A stretch of DNA of 64,000 nt, from contig NZ_MRDE01000006.1 of the NCBI RefSeq assembly GCF_001968835.1, forward strand, positions 55,428 to 119,427. Reading direction: 5' to 3'. Below the pieces are notes generated by a model that worked only from the letters and a program-made list of their open reading frames with translations, was not told the origin of the DNA and ran no database searches. Shown here piece after piece: positions 1-8,276 of this stretch (positions are counted from its first letter, which is position 1; the number at the start of each line of letters is the position of its first letter). Origin of the DNA: Tersicoccus phoenicis (GTDB lineage: Bacteria; Actinomycetota; Actinomycetes; Actinomycetales; Micrococcaceae). A program made the translations under genes and the position numbers.

Positions 1-1612
1 ACAGGTCGACGCGTTGCGGGGTGCCGAAAAGGCGTTCGATGGCGTTCGTCCAGCCGGGTCGCCCGGCGACCCGACCGTGTTCGAGCAGGCCGAAAATGGC
101 CCCGCCGGCGTCGTTGAGGACAACCGCCTGCAGATCCGGCTCCCGCTCCCCCGCCCCGAGATACCAGCCGGTGGCGTCGTGCAGGTACGTGATGTCCCCG
201 AGGAGCACGCGGACGGGACGGCCGGTACCGAGCGCGACACCGGACGCGGTCGAGATGGTGCCGTCGATGCCGGCGACGCCGCGGTTGGCGATCACCCGGT
301 CGGGCCCAGCGCCGTCGACGCCGGCCATCAGGTCCAGGTCCCGGATGGGGTTGGAGGACCCGGCGACGAGGATGCCGGTGGTTGCCCGCCACAGCCGTGC
401 GGCCAGCAGCGGACCGTTGACCCCGGTGGTCTCCCGGTTCTCGGCCTCCCGCGCGTCGGCCTCCGCCAGGTCACGCAGCCGGGCAGCCAGGTGTGCCCCG
501 CGTTCCTGCCAGTCAGCCGCCCAGCCGGCCGGACCGGCCCCGGCGAAGTCGGCGAGCTCGCCGGGGTCACTGATCAGCCGTTCCCGTCGTCGGCCGGGGT
601 CGAACCAGGCGACGGGCGTGGGGGCGTACAGCGCGGTATCGACCTCCCGCCTGGCCAGCAGCGCGGCGACCGGCCGGCTCAGGGTGGGCCGACCGAACAG
701 CACCGCCCGCTCGACCGTCTCGAGCAGGTGCGGCAGGAGCAACCGGTAGGCGGCGACCGCCGTGGCTCCGTGCCGGGCGTTCGAGGAGGGCTCGGCCAGC
801 AGCGGGAGGCCGAGCCCGGCGGCGAAGAGGGCTGCCTCCCGGCCCGCACCGTCCCCGGCGACGACCACGGTGCGGCGGGTCGCGGTGGCGGAGGCCGCGG
901 AGCGGGACGACTGGCCCGCCCCGGCGTCCTCATTCGGTGGGGTCACGAGGGTGGAGACGTCCACCGGCGACGGATCGAACGGGTCGTCCGCGGGTTCCTC
1001 CGCGGGCACGAGCGGGTCCCGAAAGGCGAGGTTGAGCTGGACCGGCCCCGGTGCGGCGACGCGGAGCAGGGCGGCATCCTGGCGTGCCGGCTCCCCGGAC
1101 TCCCCCGGCGCATCGAGGCCCTTCGCCGCGGCCAGCACGCGGGCCGCGGCGTCGAGCGCGGCGGCGGGATCGTCGGCGGGTACGTCGAGCGCGGCCCGCA
1201 CGTGCACCCCGAACAACCCGAACTGCCGGGTGGTCTGGTTCGCGCCGGTACCGCGCAGTTCCTCGGGCCGGTCCGCGCTGAGCACGAGCAGCGGCACGGC
1301 GCTGTGATTCGCCTCCATCACCGCGGGCATCAGGTTGCCGACGGCGGTGCCGCTGGTCGTGACCACGGCCGCGGGCAGGCCGCTACCGCGGGCGAGCCCC
1401 AGCGCCGTGAACCCGGCCGCACGCTCGTCGATCCGCACGTGCAGCCGCACCCGGCCGGGCGGGACGTCCACCGCGTCCGGCGGCACCGCCACCTCGGCCA
1501 GCGCGTACGCCAGTGGGGCGCTGCGGGAGCCGGGGCAGACCACGACGTCGCGCACCCCGCCGTCGATCAACAGCCGGACCACGGCGCGGGCCACGGTCAT
1601 CGCATCAGTCAC
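1..1612 (-). CDS. menD: MenD, SEPHCHC synthase (3' end cut by window edge)
   Basis: 2-succinyl-5-enolpyruvyl-6-hydroxy-3-cyclohexene-1-carboxylate synthase, the cytosolic ThDP enzyme that joins isochorismate and 2-oxoglutarate in menaquinone synthesis. The N-terminus reads VVCPGSRSAPLAYAL, then RIDERAAGFTALGLARG (the Glu that activates ThDP), TTSGTAVGNLMPAVMEANH and SADRPEELRG, all MenD hallmarks. The C-terminal ThDP half shows GDITYLHDATGW and VVLNDAGGAIFGLLEH. The start is a GTG at 1612; an in-frame ATG at 1600 is the alternative. About 537 residues are present and the last few are missing beyond base 1. menC lies upstream on the same strand, separated by an AbiEi-like gene. The long open frames on the opposite strand are codon shadows. 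Confidence 0.95.
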   Translation of the reverse strand, partial: MTDAMTVARAVVRLLIDGGVRDVVVCPGSRSAPLAYALAEVAVPPDAVDVPPGRVRLHVRIDERAAGFTALGLARGSGLPAAVVTTSGTAVGNLMPAVMEANHSAVPLLVLSADRPEELRGTGANQTTRQFGLFGVHVRAALDVPADDPAAALDAAARVLAAAKGLDAPGESGEPARQDAALLRVAAPGPVQLNLAFRDPLVPAEEPADDPFDPSPVDVSTLVTPPNEDAGAGQSSRSAASATATRRTVVVAGDGAGREAALFAAGLGLPLLAEPSSNARHGATAVAAYRLLLPHLLETVERAVLFGRPTLSRPVAALLARREVDTALYAPTPVAWFDPGRRRERLISDPGELADFAGAGPAGWAADWQERGAHLAARLRDLAEADAREAENRETTGVNGPLLAARLWRATTGILVAGSSNPIRDLDLMAGVDGAGPDRVIANRGVAGIDGTISTASGVALGTGRPVRVLLGDITYLHDATGWYLGAGEREPDLQAVVLNDAGGAIFGLLEHGRVAGRPGWTNAIERLFGTPQRVDL

Positions 1613-1830
1613 CCGTCCATCATCCCGCCCGGAGCGTCAGCCTCCGCACTCGATACAACAGGCACCTGCTCCATCGAACACGTCACTTCGTGCGCTGCCC
1701 GCGTGACCTCGTCCACCCTCGCCCGGAGCCAAGAAGTCGCACCGATGCGTTGATCGGGCTCGGTCTTCGTTCTGGGGGCGGTGGCGAACTGGAGTGCCTT
1801 CAGGCGGCTCACCGCGGAGTCCGGCTTCAT
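1609..1830 (-). pseudogene. Short frame in the toxin position behind the AbiEi-like gene
   Basis: A 73-codon frame starting MKPDSAVSRLKAL whose ATG overlaps the TGA of the AbiEi-like gene (ATGA, 1827-1830). This is exactly where an AbiEii nucleotidyltransferase toxin would begin. No nucleotidyltransferase signature (GGS plus DxD) follows; the frame drifts into unrecognisable sequence and ends against menD. It may be the stump of a deleted toxin, or simply chance. I do not recognise the sequence. Confidence 0.25.
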
Positions 1831-2360
1831 CGGTCTCCTGCAGCAGGGTGATCCGGCTTCACGAGGTTGCGTTCACGCTCGGCTACGGCATTGAGAATCT
1901 CGGCGGACTCTGCCCCGGTGAGCAGGTCGCGACGTTCACCGTCCGCGACCGCATCGCGAACGCGCCCCGGCAACAGATGGTCGACGCTGTCGAGGAGAGC
2001 CCGGCGCACGGTGGTGGCCCGGAGCCCGTGATACGTGGCGAGGTCCGCGTCGGGCACCCTCCGTCGGGAGACGACGACGTCGGCGGGTGGCCTGCCACGG
2101 TACCGGTGGCTGGCACCCACACGTGCTTTGGACGGGTTCACCAGTGCGAGATCGAACAGGGCAAGCACGGTGTCACCTTCGAGGTAGGTGTTTTCCCCGA
2201 CAACGCCGAGAGCACCGGCCAGTGCGGTCCAGTCGTCGGCAGAGACGGCCTTGTGTCGGTAGGTGCCGTAGCCCACGCGCTCCAGCGCACCGCGCGCGGC
2301 CAACTTGCGAACCTCCACGGCCGGAACACCGACGTCCTCGGCTTGCCGGGTGGTCAGCAC
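1827..2360 (-). CDS. AbiEi-family antitoxin-like protein
   Basis: A 177-residue protein resembling the N-terminal winged-helix region of AbiEi antitoxins and related regulators: MLTTRQAEDVGVPAVEVRKL, then ALERVGYGTYR, then a middle part around SHRYRGRPPADVVVSRRRV and LRATTVRRALLDSVDHL. In the family, AbiEi binds DNA and represses its own operon, and its partner AbiEii is a nucleotidyltransferase toxin. No intact AbiEii is present; only a 73-codon frame overlaps its stop. An inverted repeat 64-93 bp upstream of the start could be its operator. The gene sits between menC and menD on the same strand, so it probably inserted into a menaquinone gene block. Confidence 0.75.
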   Translation of the reverse strand: MLTTRQAEDVGVPAVEVRKLAARGALERVGYGTYRHKAVSADDWTALAGALGVVGENTYLEGDTVLALFDLALVNPSKARVGASHRYRGRPPADVVVSRRRVPDADLATYHGLRATTVRRALLDSVDHLLPGRVRDAVADGERRDLLTGAESAEILNAVAERERNLVKPDHPAAGDR

Positions 2361-2423
2361 TCAATGATGGTCGGCGGCAACCGCCCAGAGATCCTCTCGA
2401 TAGCTCACGCCGCTCCCTCCCGT

Positions 2424-2453
2424 CACAACCGCACCTATTTCGGTACTGTTGTG
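2424..2453. promoter_or_regulatory. Inverted repeat upstream of the AbiEi-like gene
   Basis: CACAAC (2424-2429) and GTTGTG (2448-2453) form a perfect 6-bp inverted repeat with an 18-bp spacer. It lies 64 bp upstream of the AbiEi-like start and near the menC 3' end. AbiEi proteins autoregulate through inverted repeats, so this is a candidate operator. The arms are short and chance is possible. Confidence 0.3.
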
Positions 2454-2504
2454 CCACTGGTCTGCACTGCACGCAGCTGTTCACGCGGGCGCTCCCACGG
2501 TTCC

Positions 2505-3560
2505 TCAGGTGCGCTCGGCCAGCACCGCGTGCACCCGGGCCAGCCGGTCCCGCCACCAGCGTTCCCGGTCCGCGGGCGCGGCGAGCGCATCCAACCGGGC
2601 CGGGTCGGGGACGACGTCGCGCACGTCGAGGTGCCCGTCGACGGGTCGCAGCGGGTCGGCGACGACGTCGTCGGCCATCAGGGCCACCGTGCCGAGGCCG
2701 CAGGCGAACGGCAGGTCGGGCAGCGCGGCGGCGAGCGCGATCCCCCCGCGGATGCCGATGCTGGTGTCCAGGGCGCTGGAGACCACGGCCGGCAGGGCCG
2801 CTGCCGCGACGACGGCGAGCGCCCGGCGGACGCCGCCGAGCGGGGCCGCCTTGACCACGATCAGGTCCGCGGCCCCGGCGCGCGCGACCCGCAGCGGGTC
2901 GTCGGCGCGGCGCACACTCTCGTCCGCGGCGATCGGGGTGCCGATCCCCCGGGCACGCAGCGTGTCCCGCAGCCGGGCGAGACCGTCGATGCCGGCGACG
3001 GGCTGCTCGGCGTACTGCAGGTCGACGGGCCTGAGTGCGGTCAGCGCCTCCACGGCCTCCTCATGCGTCCACCCGGCGTTGGCGTCGACCCGCAGGGCCG
3101 CGTCCGGCAGTGCCCGGCGCACCGCGGCGACGCGGGCGACGTCGTCCTCGAGGCGCTGCCCGTGCTCGGCGACCTTGATCTTGACCGTGCTCACCGGCCC
3201 GAAACCGGCGAGCACGTCGGGCACCCGGTCGGCGGTCACGGCCGGCACGGTGGCGTTGACGGGGATCCGGGTGCGCAGGGCTGTCGGGTAACCGGTCCAG
3301 GCGGCCTCGATGCCGGCGGCCAGCCAGGCCGCGGCCTCCGCGTCGTCGTACTCGAGGAACGGGGCGAACTCGCCCCAGCCGGCCGGGCCGTGCAGCAACA
3401 GCGCCTCCCGGGTCTCGGTGGAGCGGAACCGCACCCGCATCGGCACGCTGACCACGCGAGCGGCGTCCTGCAGGTCGGCCGACGACGGCAGGACAACGGG
3501 TCCCACGGCGGGGATCGTCCCGCCGATCGAGGGGACCGGTCCGGGTCGCGGCGCATTCAT
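2505..3560 (-). CDS. menC: MenC, o-succinylbenzoate synthase
   Basis: An enolase-superfamily enzyme that dehydrates SHCHC to o-succinylbenzoate in menaquinone synthesis, acting right after MenD and MenH. The 351-residue product carries the family signatures in order: RVRFRSTETREALLLHG and GWGEFAPFLEYDD near the N-terminus, VKIKV (KxK base), DANAGW (metal Asp), AEQPV (metal Glu), AADESV (metal Asp) and VVKAAPLGG (second catalytic Lys). The chosen ATG at 3560 gives an N-terminal extension of about 30 residues before the conserved VPMRVRFR, longer than usual, so a start further in is possible. It is divergent from the PAP2 gene, with about 70 bp between them for both promoters. Confidence 0.93.
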   Translation of the reverse strand: MNAPRPGPVPSIGGTIPAVGPVVLPSSADLQDAARVVSVPMRVRFRSTETREALLLHGPAGWGEFAPFLEYDDAEAAAWLAAGIEAAWTGYPTALRTRIPVNATVPAVTADRVPDVLAGFGPVSTVKIKVAEHGQRLEDDVARVAAVRRALPDAALRVDANAGWTHEEAVEALTALRPVDLQYAEQPVAGIDGLARLRDTLRARGIGTPIAADESVRRADDPLRVARAGAADLIVVKAAPLGGVRRALAVVAAAALPAVVSSALDTSIGIRGGIALAAALPDLPFACGLGTVALMADDVVADPLRPVDGHLDVRDVVPDPARLDALAAPADRERWWRDRLARVHAVLAERT

Positions 3561-3629
3561 CACCGGGTCAGCGTACCCACCGGGAACGCGCAGCGGCCGA
3601 CGCCCGGAGGAAACAGCGCGGATGGAACA

Positions 3630-4568
3630 ATGGAGCCGATGAGCCTGCCCGACCAGACCCGCAGCCGCGGCCGCACCGGCGGTGGCCGACAGCCCGGTGC
3701 CCGGACCCTGCCGGTGGCCGCCCTGTGGACGGGGGCGGTCGTGTGTGCCACCGCCGTCTTCGCGGTGTACGCGTTCTTCGTCCGTACGGTTCTCGGCCAG
3801 CAGCTGGACGAGGCTCCGCTGACCAGTGCGCAGAGGCTGCACACCGCCGAGGCCCCGGCGGCCGTGTGGTTGCAGACCCTGCCGTGGTTTCTCATCGCGG
3901 GTGTGCTGATCGGCCTGGCCGTGCTGATAGCCCTGGTGCGGCGTCGCTGGGCGGTGCTGATCGCGGTCGGCGTGACCGTCGCGGGCGCGACCCTGAGCAC
4001 CCAGTTCCTCAAGTACGCCGTGTTCTCCCGGCCGGATCTCGGGGTGGACACCCTCACCCTGAACTCGCTGCCCTCCGGGCACACGACGGCCGGTGGGGCC
4101 GCCGCGGTGGCGCTGCTGCTCGCGGTGCCCCGGCGGTGGCGGCCCGTGTTCGGTGTCGCCGGCGCCGCGTTCACCACGCTCGTCGCGGGATCCACGCTGG
4201 TCAGCTACTGGCACCGGCCGGCGGACGTCGTCGCGGCGCTGGGCGTGGTGGGCGCCTGGGCCTTGGCGGCCGCAGCGTTGACCGACCCGCGGTCCGATCC
4301 ACGGCCCCGACGACGCAGCCGCGGCGCGGGCTGGGCCGCGATGGACCGTGCGGTGGTCGACCAGGCGCGGGTGGCCGGCCTGACGCTGCTCGGGGTCGCC
4401 ACCGTCGCCGTGTGCGTCGCGGCACTGCTCTACACCGGCGTCATCCCGGCGTCTCTCGCCGGCACCGGCGGCAACCTGTGGGCGGGCCTGCTGCTCGAGG
4501 CGTCCGCGGCCTCGGCCGTGTTCGCCGGTCTGACGCTCGCCTTCGGCCGGCGGTCGGTGCTGCCCTGA
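3630..4568 (+). CDS. PAP2-family membrane phosphatase
   Basis: An integral membrane phosphatase of the PAP2/undecaprenyl-pyrophosphatase superfamily, likely hydrolysing a lipid phosphate or pyrophosphate on the outer face of the membrane. At 312 residues it has about six hydrophobic segments: near 28-50, 82-103, 107-125, around 150-185, and two in the last 80 residues. The three catalytic motifs are visible: K128 to R134-P135 (KYAVFSRP), PSGH at 148-151, and S192...H195...D199 (SYWHRPAD). The basic N-terminal tail of about 25 residues is cytoplasmic. ATG 3630 is used; ATG 3639 is equally possible, and neither has a good ribosome site. The stop overlaps the start region of the amidohydrolase, suggesting coupling. 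Confidence 0.85.
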   Translation: MEPMSLPDQTRSRGRTGGGRQPGARTLPVAALWTGAVVCATAVFAVYAFFVRTVLGQQLDEAPLTSAQRLHTAEAPAAVWLQTLPWFLIAGVLIGLAVLIALVRRRWAVLIAVGVTVAGATLSTQFLKYAVFSRPDLGVDTLTLNSLPSGHTTAGGAAAVALLLAVPRRWRPVFGVAGAAFTTLVAGSTLVSYWHRPADVVAALGVVGAWALAAAALTDPRSDPRPRRRSRGAGWAAMDRAVVDQARVAGLTLLGVATVAVCVAALLYTGVIPASLAGTGGNLWAGLLLEASAASAVFAGLTLAFGRRSVLP

Positions 4569-5353
4569 GTGCGCCGGAGCCGGCGGGCCCGATCTTCGAC
4601 GCCCACCTGCACATCGTCGATCCCCGGTTCCCGTTGATTCCCAACGACGGGTACCTGCCCGACCCGTTCCCGGTGGCGGCATACCGGCAGCGGGTTGCCG
4701 GGCTGGACGTGCGCGGCGGCGCCGTCGTGTCCGGCTCCTTCCAGGGCTTCGACCAGACGTACCTCCTCGACGCGCTGGCCCGGCTGGGACCCGGGTTCGT
4801 CGGGGTCACCCAGGTTCCGGAGACGGTCAGCGACGCGGAGATCGCCCGGCTCGACGCGGCAGGGGTGCGGGCCGTGCGGTTCAACCTCCGCCGCGGCGGG
4901 TCGGCGGCCCTGCACGCCCTGGAACCGCTCGCCCGCCGGGTGCACGACCTCGCCGGCTGGCACGCCGAGCTGTACGTCGACGCGCGGGACCTGCCCGAAC
5001 TGCTGCCCGTGCTGCGGCGCCTGCCTGCCGTCAGCATCGACCATCTCGGCCTGCACCGGGACGGGCTGACCCACCTGCTGACCGCCGTCGAGCAGGGTGC
5101 TCGCGTTAAGGCGACCGGGTTCGGCCGGGTGGCCCTGGATCCGGCGGAAACGATCGCCGCGATCATGGCCGTCGATCCCACGGCCCTGATGGCCGGCACC
5201 GACCTGCCCTCCACCCGCGCGCGCCGGCCGTTCGCCGACGCGGACCTGGACCTGCTCGCCGATGCCGTGGACGGGCGACACCAGGCTGCGGTGCGGTGGG
5301 CCAACGCGGCCGCGTTCTACCGGATCGGGGCTCTCACGCATTGGCCGGTCTGA
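4565..5353 (+). CDS. Amidohydrolase-2 family metal-dependent hydrolase
   Basis: A TIM-barrel hydrolase of the amidohydrolase-2 (ACMSD-like) family, about 262 residues. Conserved features are FDAHLHIVDPRF at the N-terminus (HxH metal site), LYVDARDLPELL, SIDHLGLHRDG (metal His) and MAGTDLPSTRA (metal Asp). The substrate is unknown; lactonase-like roles are common in the family. The HxH motif begins about 14 codons after the PAP2 stop. The best-placed start is a CTG at 4565 overlapping that stop (CTGA). The nearest in-frame standard codon is a GTG at 4478, which would give a 91-bp overlap. It converges on the MFS gene and overlaps it by 20 bp. Confidence 0.8.
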   Translation: MSAPEPAGPIFDAHLHIVDPRFPLIPNDGYLPDPFPVAAYRQRVAGLDVRGGAVVSGSFQGFDQTYLLDALARLGPGFVGVTQVPETVSDAEIARLDAAGVRAVRFNLRRGGSAALHALEPLARRVHDLAGWHAELYVDARDLPELLPVLRRLPAVSIDHLGLHRDGLTHLLTAVEQGARVKATGFGRVALDPAETIAAIMAVDPTALMAGTDLPSTRARRPFADADLDLLADAVDGRHQAAVRWANAAAFYRIGALTHWPV

Positions 5354-6563
5354 TCCGCGGCAGCAGGATCAGGAACAGCGTCGCGGCGATCAGGCCCAGC
5401 ACGCCGGTGGCGCCGACACCGGCGGCCAGGGAGACGGCGTCGGTCACGGCGGAGAGCACGAGCGGACCGGCCGTCGACCCGGCATCGGCCATGAACCGCC
5501 ACACGCCCAGGAACTGGGCCCGCCCGTCGGGCGGGGAGTAGTCGGCGCCCAGGGTCATCACGAGGCCGGATCCGATGCCGTTGCCGAACCCCAGCAGCAC
5601 CGCGACCAACAGGAACGGAACGGTCGCCGTCGTGAGCGGGCAGAGCAGCAGCGCCACACCCATCACCAGCATGCTCGGACCCGCCACCGCGAGCCGCCCA
5701 CGGGTGTCCATCAGCCTGCCGGCCGGGTAGAAGACCAGCATGTCGACGGCACCCGAGATGCCGTAGACCACCGATATGGTGGACGGGTCGAGACCGAGGT
5801 GATCCGCCCACAACGGGATGACGACCTGACGCGCCTGCCGCACGGCGGCGACGAACACCACGCACGTGCCGATGGTCGCGTAGACGCGGCGGTGGCTGCG
5901 CAGCACCGAGCGAATGGTCACCGGCAGGACCGGTGACTGGTCCGCCTCCCGGTCGCCGGTGAGCACGGGCAGCGCGCGGGTGGGCAGGGGCGGGTCCGGC
6001 ATGGACAGGGCGATGGCACCGGCCGCGACGAGCGCGACGATGCCGACGACGTAGGCGCCCCCGAGGCCGACCAGCTGGATGGCCGCCGCCCCGACGAACG
6101 GACCGATGAACAGGCCGATCCGCATGGAGCCGCCGAGGCTGGACAGGGCACGGGCTCGGTACCGGGGCTCGACCATGACGGTCAGGTACAGCTGGCGAGC
6201 GAGGTTGAAGACGGCGGCGGAGACCCCGATCAGCAGCACCGCGACGGCGAGCATGGCGAGATCGGACGCGAGCAACGCCACCAGCATGGCCACCGCGCAC
6301 AGCACGGCGGCCGCGACGATGGCCCACCGTTCCCCGATCCGGGCGGTGAGGATGGAGGCGGGGATGTTGCTCAGCAACGATCCGATCCCGATCAGGGTGA
6401 CGATGAGCGCGGCGACCGCCACGGATCCGCCCAGGTCGCGCGCGGTGAGGGGCACGACCGGCAGGATGGCGCCCTCACCGACGGCGAAGAGCACCGAGGG
6501 GCCGAACACGGGGACGACGAATCTGCGGAGGGAGAAGTCGTCGCGGCCGGCCATCGATGTCAC
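5334..6563 (-). CDS. MFS transporter
   Basis: A 409-residue major-facilitator protein with twelve predicted hydrophobic helices in two halves of six, split by a hydrophilic loop near residues 195-215 (DPPLPTRALPVLTGDREAD). The loop 2-3 motif appears as NIPASILTARIGERW, and its second-half echo as YPAGRLMDTRGRL. The family exports drugs or small metabolites with proton exchange; the substrate cannot be read from sequence. GTG 6563 is used as start and ATG 6554 is an alternative; neither has a clear ribosome site. The 3' end overlaps the convergent amidohydrolase gene. A 90-bp intergenic repeat lies between this gene's promoter side and the SDR gene. Confidence 0.85.
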   Translation of the reverse strand: MTSMAGRDDFSLRRFVVPVFGPSVLFAVGEGAILPVVPLTARDLGGSVAVAALIVTLIGIGSLLSNIPASILTARIGERWAIVAAAVLCAVAMLVALLASDLAMLAVAVLLIGVSAAVFNLARQLYLTVMVEPRYRARALSSLGGSMRIGLFIGPFVGAAAIQLVGLGGAYVVGIVALVAAGAIALSMPDPPLPTRALPVLTGDREADQSPVLPVTIRSVLRSHRRVYATIGTCVVFVAAVRQARQVVIPLWADHLGLDPSTISVVYGISGAVDMLVFYPAGRLMDTRGRLAVAGPSMLVMGVALLLCPLTTATVPFLLVAVLLGFGNGIGSGLVMTLGADYSPPDGRAQFLGVWRFMADAGSTAGPLVLSAVTDAVSLAAGVGATGVLGLIAATLFLILLPRIRPANA

Positions 6564-6613
6564 TGTACGCGCGCCGCCGTCGTTCGATGGCGCCGCGTCA
6601 CCGCGTCGTCAGG

Positions 6614-6703
6614 CTCGCACTCTGGCCCGGACAAGGGCCTCACTGATCGGGCCAGAGCACCCCAACCCGAACAACGGCCTCATGGTGCGGGCCAGAGTGC
6701 GAG
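6614..6703. repeat. 90-bp palindromic intergenic repeat, copy 1
   Basis: A perfect 16-bp inverted repeat, CTCGCACTCTGGCCCG (6614-6629) against 6688-6703, encloses an internal TCGGGCCAGAGCACC motif and a CCCGAACA-like box. A second copy with the same orientation and spacing lies at 51228-51315. The layout is REP/BIME-like. It lies between the MFS start and the SDR stop, so it could also end transcription. Confidence 0.75.
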
Positions 6704-6747
6704 ACGCGGAGCGAAACCAGGACGCGAGGCCCGGGACGGACCCGCCG

Positions 6748-7437
6748 CTACGGGGTCATCGGGCGGACACTGAGCGACTCGATCTGGGCCTCCGGGGTGG
6801 CCGCGAGCGCGAACGCCACGGCGCGCGCCACCGACGCCGACGTCAGGTACGCCCCGGCGTCGTAGTCCCCGCCCTGGTGGTCGACGATCTGGCGTTGCAT
6901 GTCGGTGTCCACCTTGCCGGGGTGGATGGAGGTGACCCGCACGCCGTGCGCTCGCTCCTCCTCGCGCAGCGTGTCGGCCAGCGCGCGGAGGGCGAACTTA
7001 CTGGCGCTGTAGACGCTGTTGCCCGGACTGGTGACGAACCCGGAGCCGGAGTTGATCAGCACGATCTGGCCGCTCGTCCGGCGCAGGGCCGGCAGCAGCC
7101 GACGGGTCAAGTCCGCGACGGCGACGACGTTGACCTCGAGCACCTCGCGCCACGCCTGCCGGGTGAGATCCTCAACGGCGCCCAGCACCGTGATCCCCGC
7201 CGAGTGGACCAGCGCGTCGAGGCGGCCGACGCGCTCCGCGGCGTGCGCGACGTCGGACTCGGACGTCAGATCCGCGACGAAGGGTTCAGCGGACGGGAAA
7301 CCGGCGGCGACGGCGGCGACCCGCTCGGGGTCCCGGCCCCCGATCAGCAGGTGATGGGTGGCGGCGAGTTCCTCCGCGACGGCGTAGCCGATGCCGCGGG
7401 TGCCGCCGGTGATGAGTACGTGAGGGCGGTTGTCCAT
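6748..7437 (-). CDS. Short-chain dehydrogenase/reductase (SDR)
   Basis: A 229-residue classical SDR. The N-terminal Rossmann motif is TGGTRGIGYAVAEEL, followed by VADLTSESD, the family HSAG box (DALVHSAGITVLGAV, replacing NNAG), the catalytic Ser region LINSGSGF and the YxxxK motif in YSASKFALRAL. The IHPGKVDTDM stretch after the active site is typical. The family oxidises or reduces small alcohols and ketones with NAD(P)H, and its substrate is not deducible. ATG 7437 was chosen because the Rossmann motif begins about eight residues later; upstream codons run through a low-quality Arg-rich stretch. It appears to be monocistronic. Confidence 0.85.
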   Translation of the reverse strand: MDNRPHVLITGGTRGIGYAVAEELAATHHLLIGGRDPERVAAVAAGFPSAEPFVADLTSESDVAHAAERVGRLDALVHSAGITVLGAVEDLTRQAWREVLEVNVVAVADLTRRLLPALRRTSGQIVLINSGSGFVTSPGNSVYSASKFALRALADTLREEERAHGVRVTSIHPGKVDTDMQRQIVDHQGGDYDAGAYLTSASVARAVAFALAATPEAQIESLSVRPMTP

Positions 7438-7498
7438 CCGTTCAGCGTAGGCCCGACGACGTCGTTTCCGTCCCGTCCGGCTACACCCCGAACACGCA

Positions 7499-7530
7499 CG
7501 AGTGCCGCGGGTCTTCACCCGCGGCACTCG
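7499..7530 (-). terminator. Strong hairpin after the AMIN-like secreted protein gene
   Basis: A perfect 14-bp stem, CGAGTGCCGCGGGT against 7517-7530, with a 4-base loop (CTTC on +). It starts 45 bp past the stop of the leftward gene ending at 7575. No T-tract is visible on the minus strand, so it is a GC-type actinobacterial terminator. Confidence 0.75.
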
Positions 7531-7574
7531 CGTTCATCCTTTCTTGCGTGCGGGCCGCTCACCTGCGGGGCGGG

Positions 7575-8108
7575 TCACCACCGGTGCGCGATGTCGACGA
7601 CGAGTCGGCTGGTGGCGCCGTCGCGCAGCACGAAGGCCCGCATGGGCAGCCGGGCGCGAACGCCGACCCCCACGGTCGACTGACCTTCGAAGCTGCCGCC
7701 CCAGGCCACCTGGCGCAGCGTCTGATAACCGGCCACCGGCACCATCTCGGACCGGTTCAGGGCGGCACTGGTGCCGGCCGCACGGATGATGACCTCCAGG
7801 GAGGCGCCGCCACGCAGGGGCAGCGGCGTGCCGACTCCCTCGCGGTACACCGTGGTCACGTACCGCACGCTGTAGCCCACGGTGGAGCCGCGCACGTCGA
7901 AGACCAGCCGGTCGTAGCACGGGTGCTGGCCGGCGCGGACGCCGGTCAGCGTGGCCACGGTCATCCGCTGGTCGGCTTTCGGCGTAGAGCCCCAGGTGAT
8001 GCCGCACCAGGGTCCCGCCGTCGTGGTGGCTGCCGTCGCAGTCGACGGAGCCACGAGCAACGAACCGGCCAGCGCGAGTGTCGCGACAGCCGTTCGCAGG
8101 GTTTTCAT
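7575..8108 (-). CDS. Secreted AMIN-like domain protein
   Basis: A 177-residue exported protein. It begins with a clear Sec signal peptide (MKTLRTAVATLALAGSLLVA, cleavage likely after the ATA-A around residue 27). The mature part has WCGITWGSTPKAD, YDRLVFDVRG, YSVRYVTTVYREG and ends RLVVDIAHRW, matching actinobacterial proteins annotated as AMIN-like domain proteins. Their function is unknown; the fold suggests cell-wall or periplasmic binding. The ribosome site is excellent (GGAGGAGGT about 5 bases before ATG 8108), which fixes the start. Two cysteines (in WCG and HPCYD) could form a disulfide. A strong terminator follows. Confidence 0.75.
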   Translation of the reverse strand: MKTLRTAVATLALAGSLLVAPSTATAATTTAGPWCGITWGSTPKADQRMTVATLTGVRAGQHPCYDRLVFDVRGSTVGYSVRYVTTVYREGVGTPLPLRGGASLEVIIRAAGTSAALNRSEMVPVAGYQTLRQVAWGGSFEGQSTVGVGVRARLPMRAFVLRDGATSRLVVDIAHRW

Positions 8109-8276
8109 GACGACCTCCTCCGGCGGTCCGTCGGACCGCCGACTCCGGCGCCACACCCGGTGCGTGGCGCACTCGGTGATCCGATGGTAGGAGCGTCGCG
8201 TACCGCCCGATAGAGGGATTCTCCTGAATCGGCGCACCATCCCTCGGCCCGGTGCCGGCATCAGTAGGGTGAACGG

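Noticed and set aside
14..1753. A 579-codon open frame on the plus strand over menD
   Set aside because: It is a high-GC antisense shadow; the minus strand has clear MenD motifs and the plus-strand translation is Arg/Gly/Pro-rich with no family pattern.
1794..3629. A long plus-strand open frame continuous with the PAP2 gene
   Set aside because: The part before 3630 is antisense to menC and the AbiEi-like gene and low-complexity; only the 3' part has PAP2 motifs and hydrophobic helices.
3561..4682. A minus-strand extension of menC covering the PAP2 gene
   Set aside because: The translation is His/Arg/Gln-rich antisense sequence; MenC similarity begins only after the ATG at 3560.
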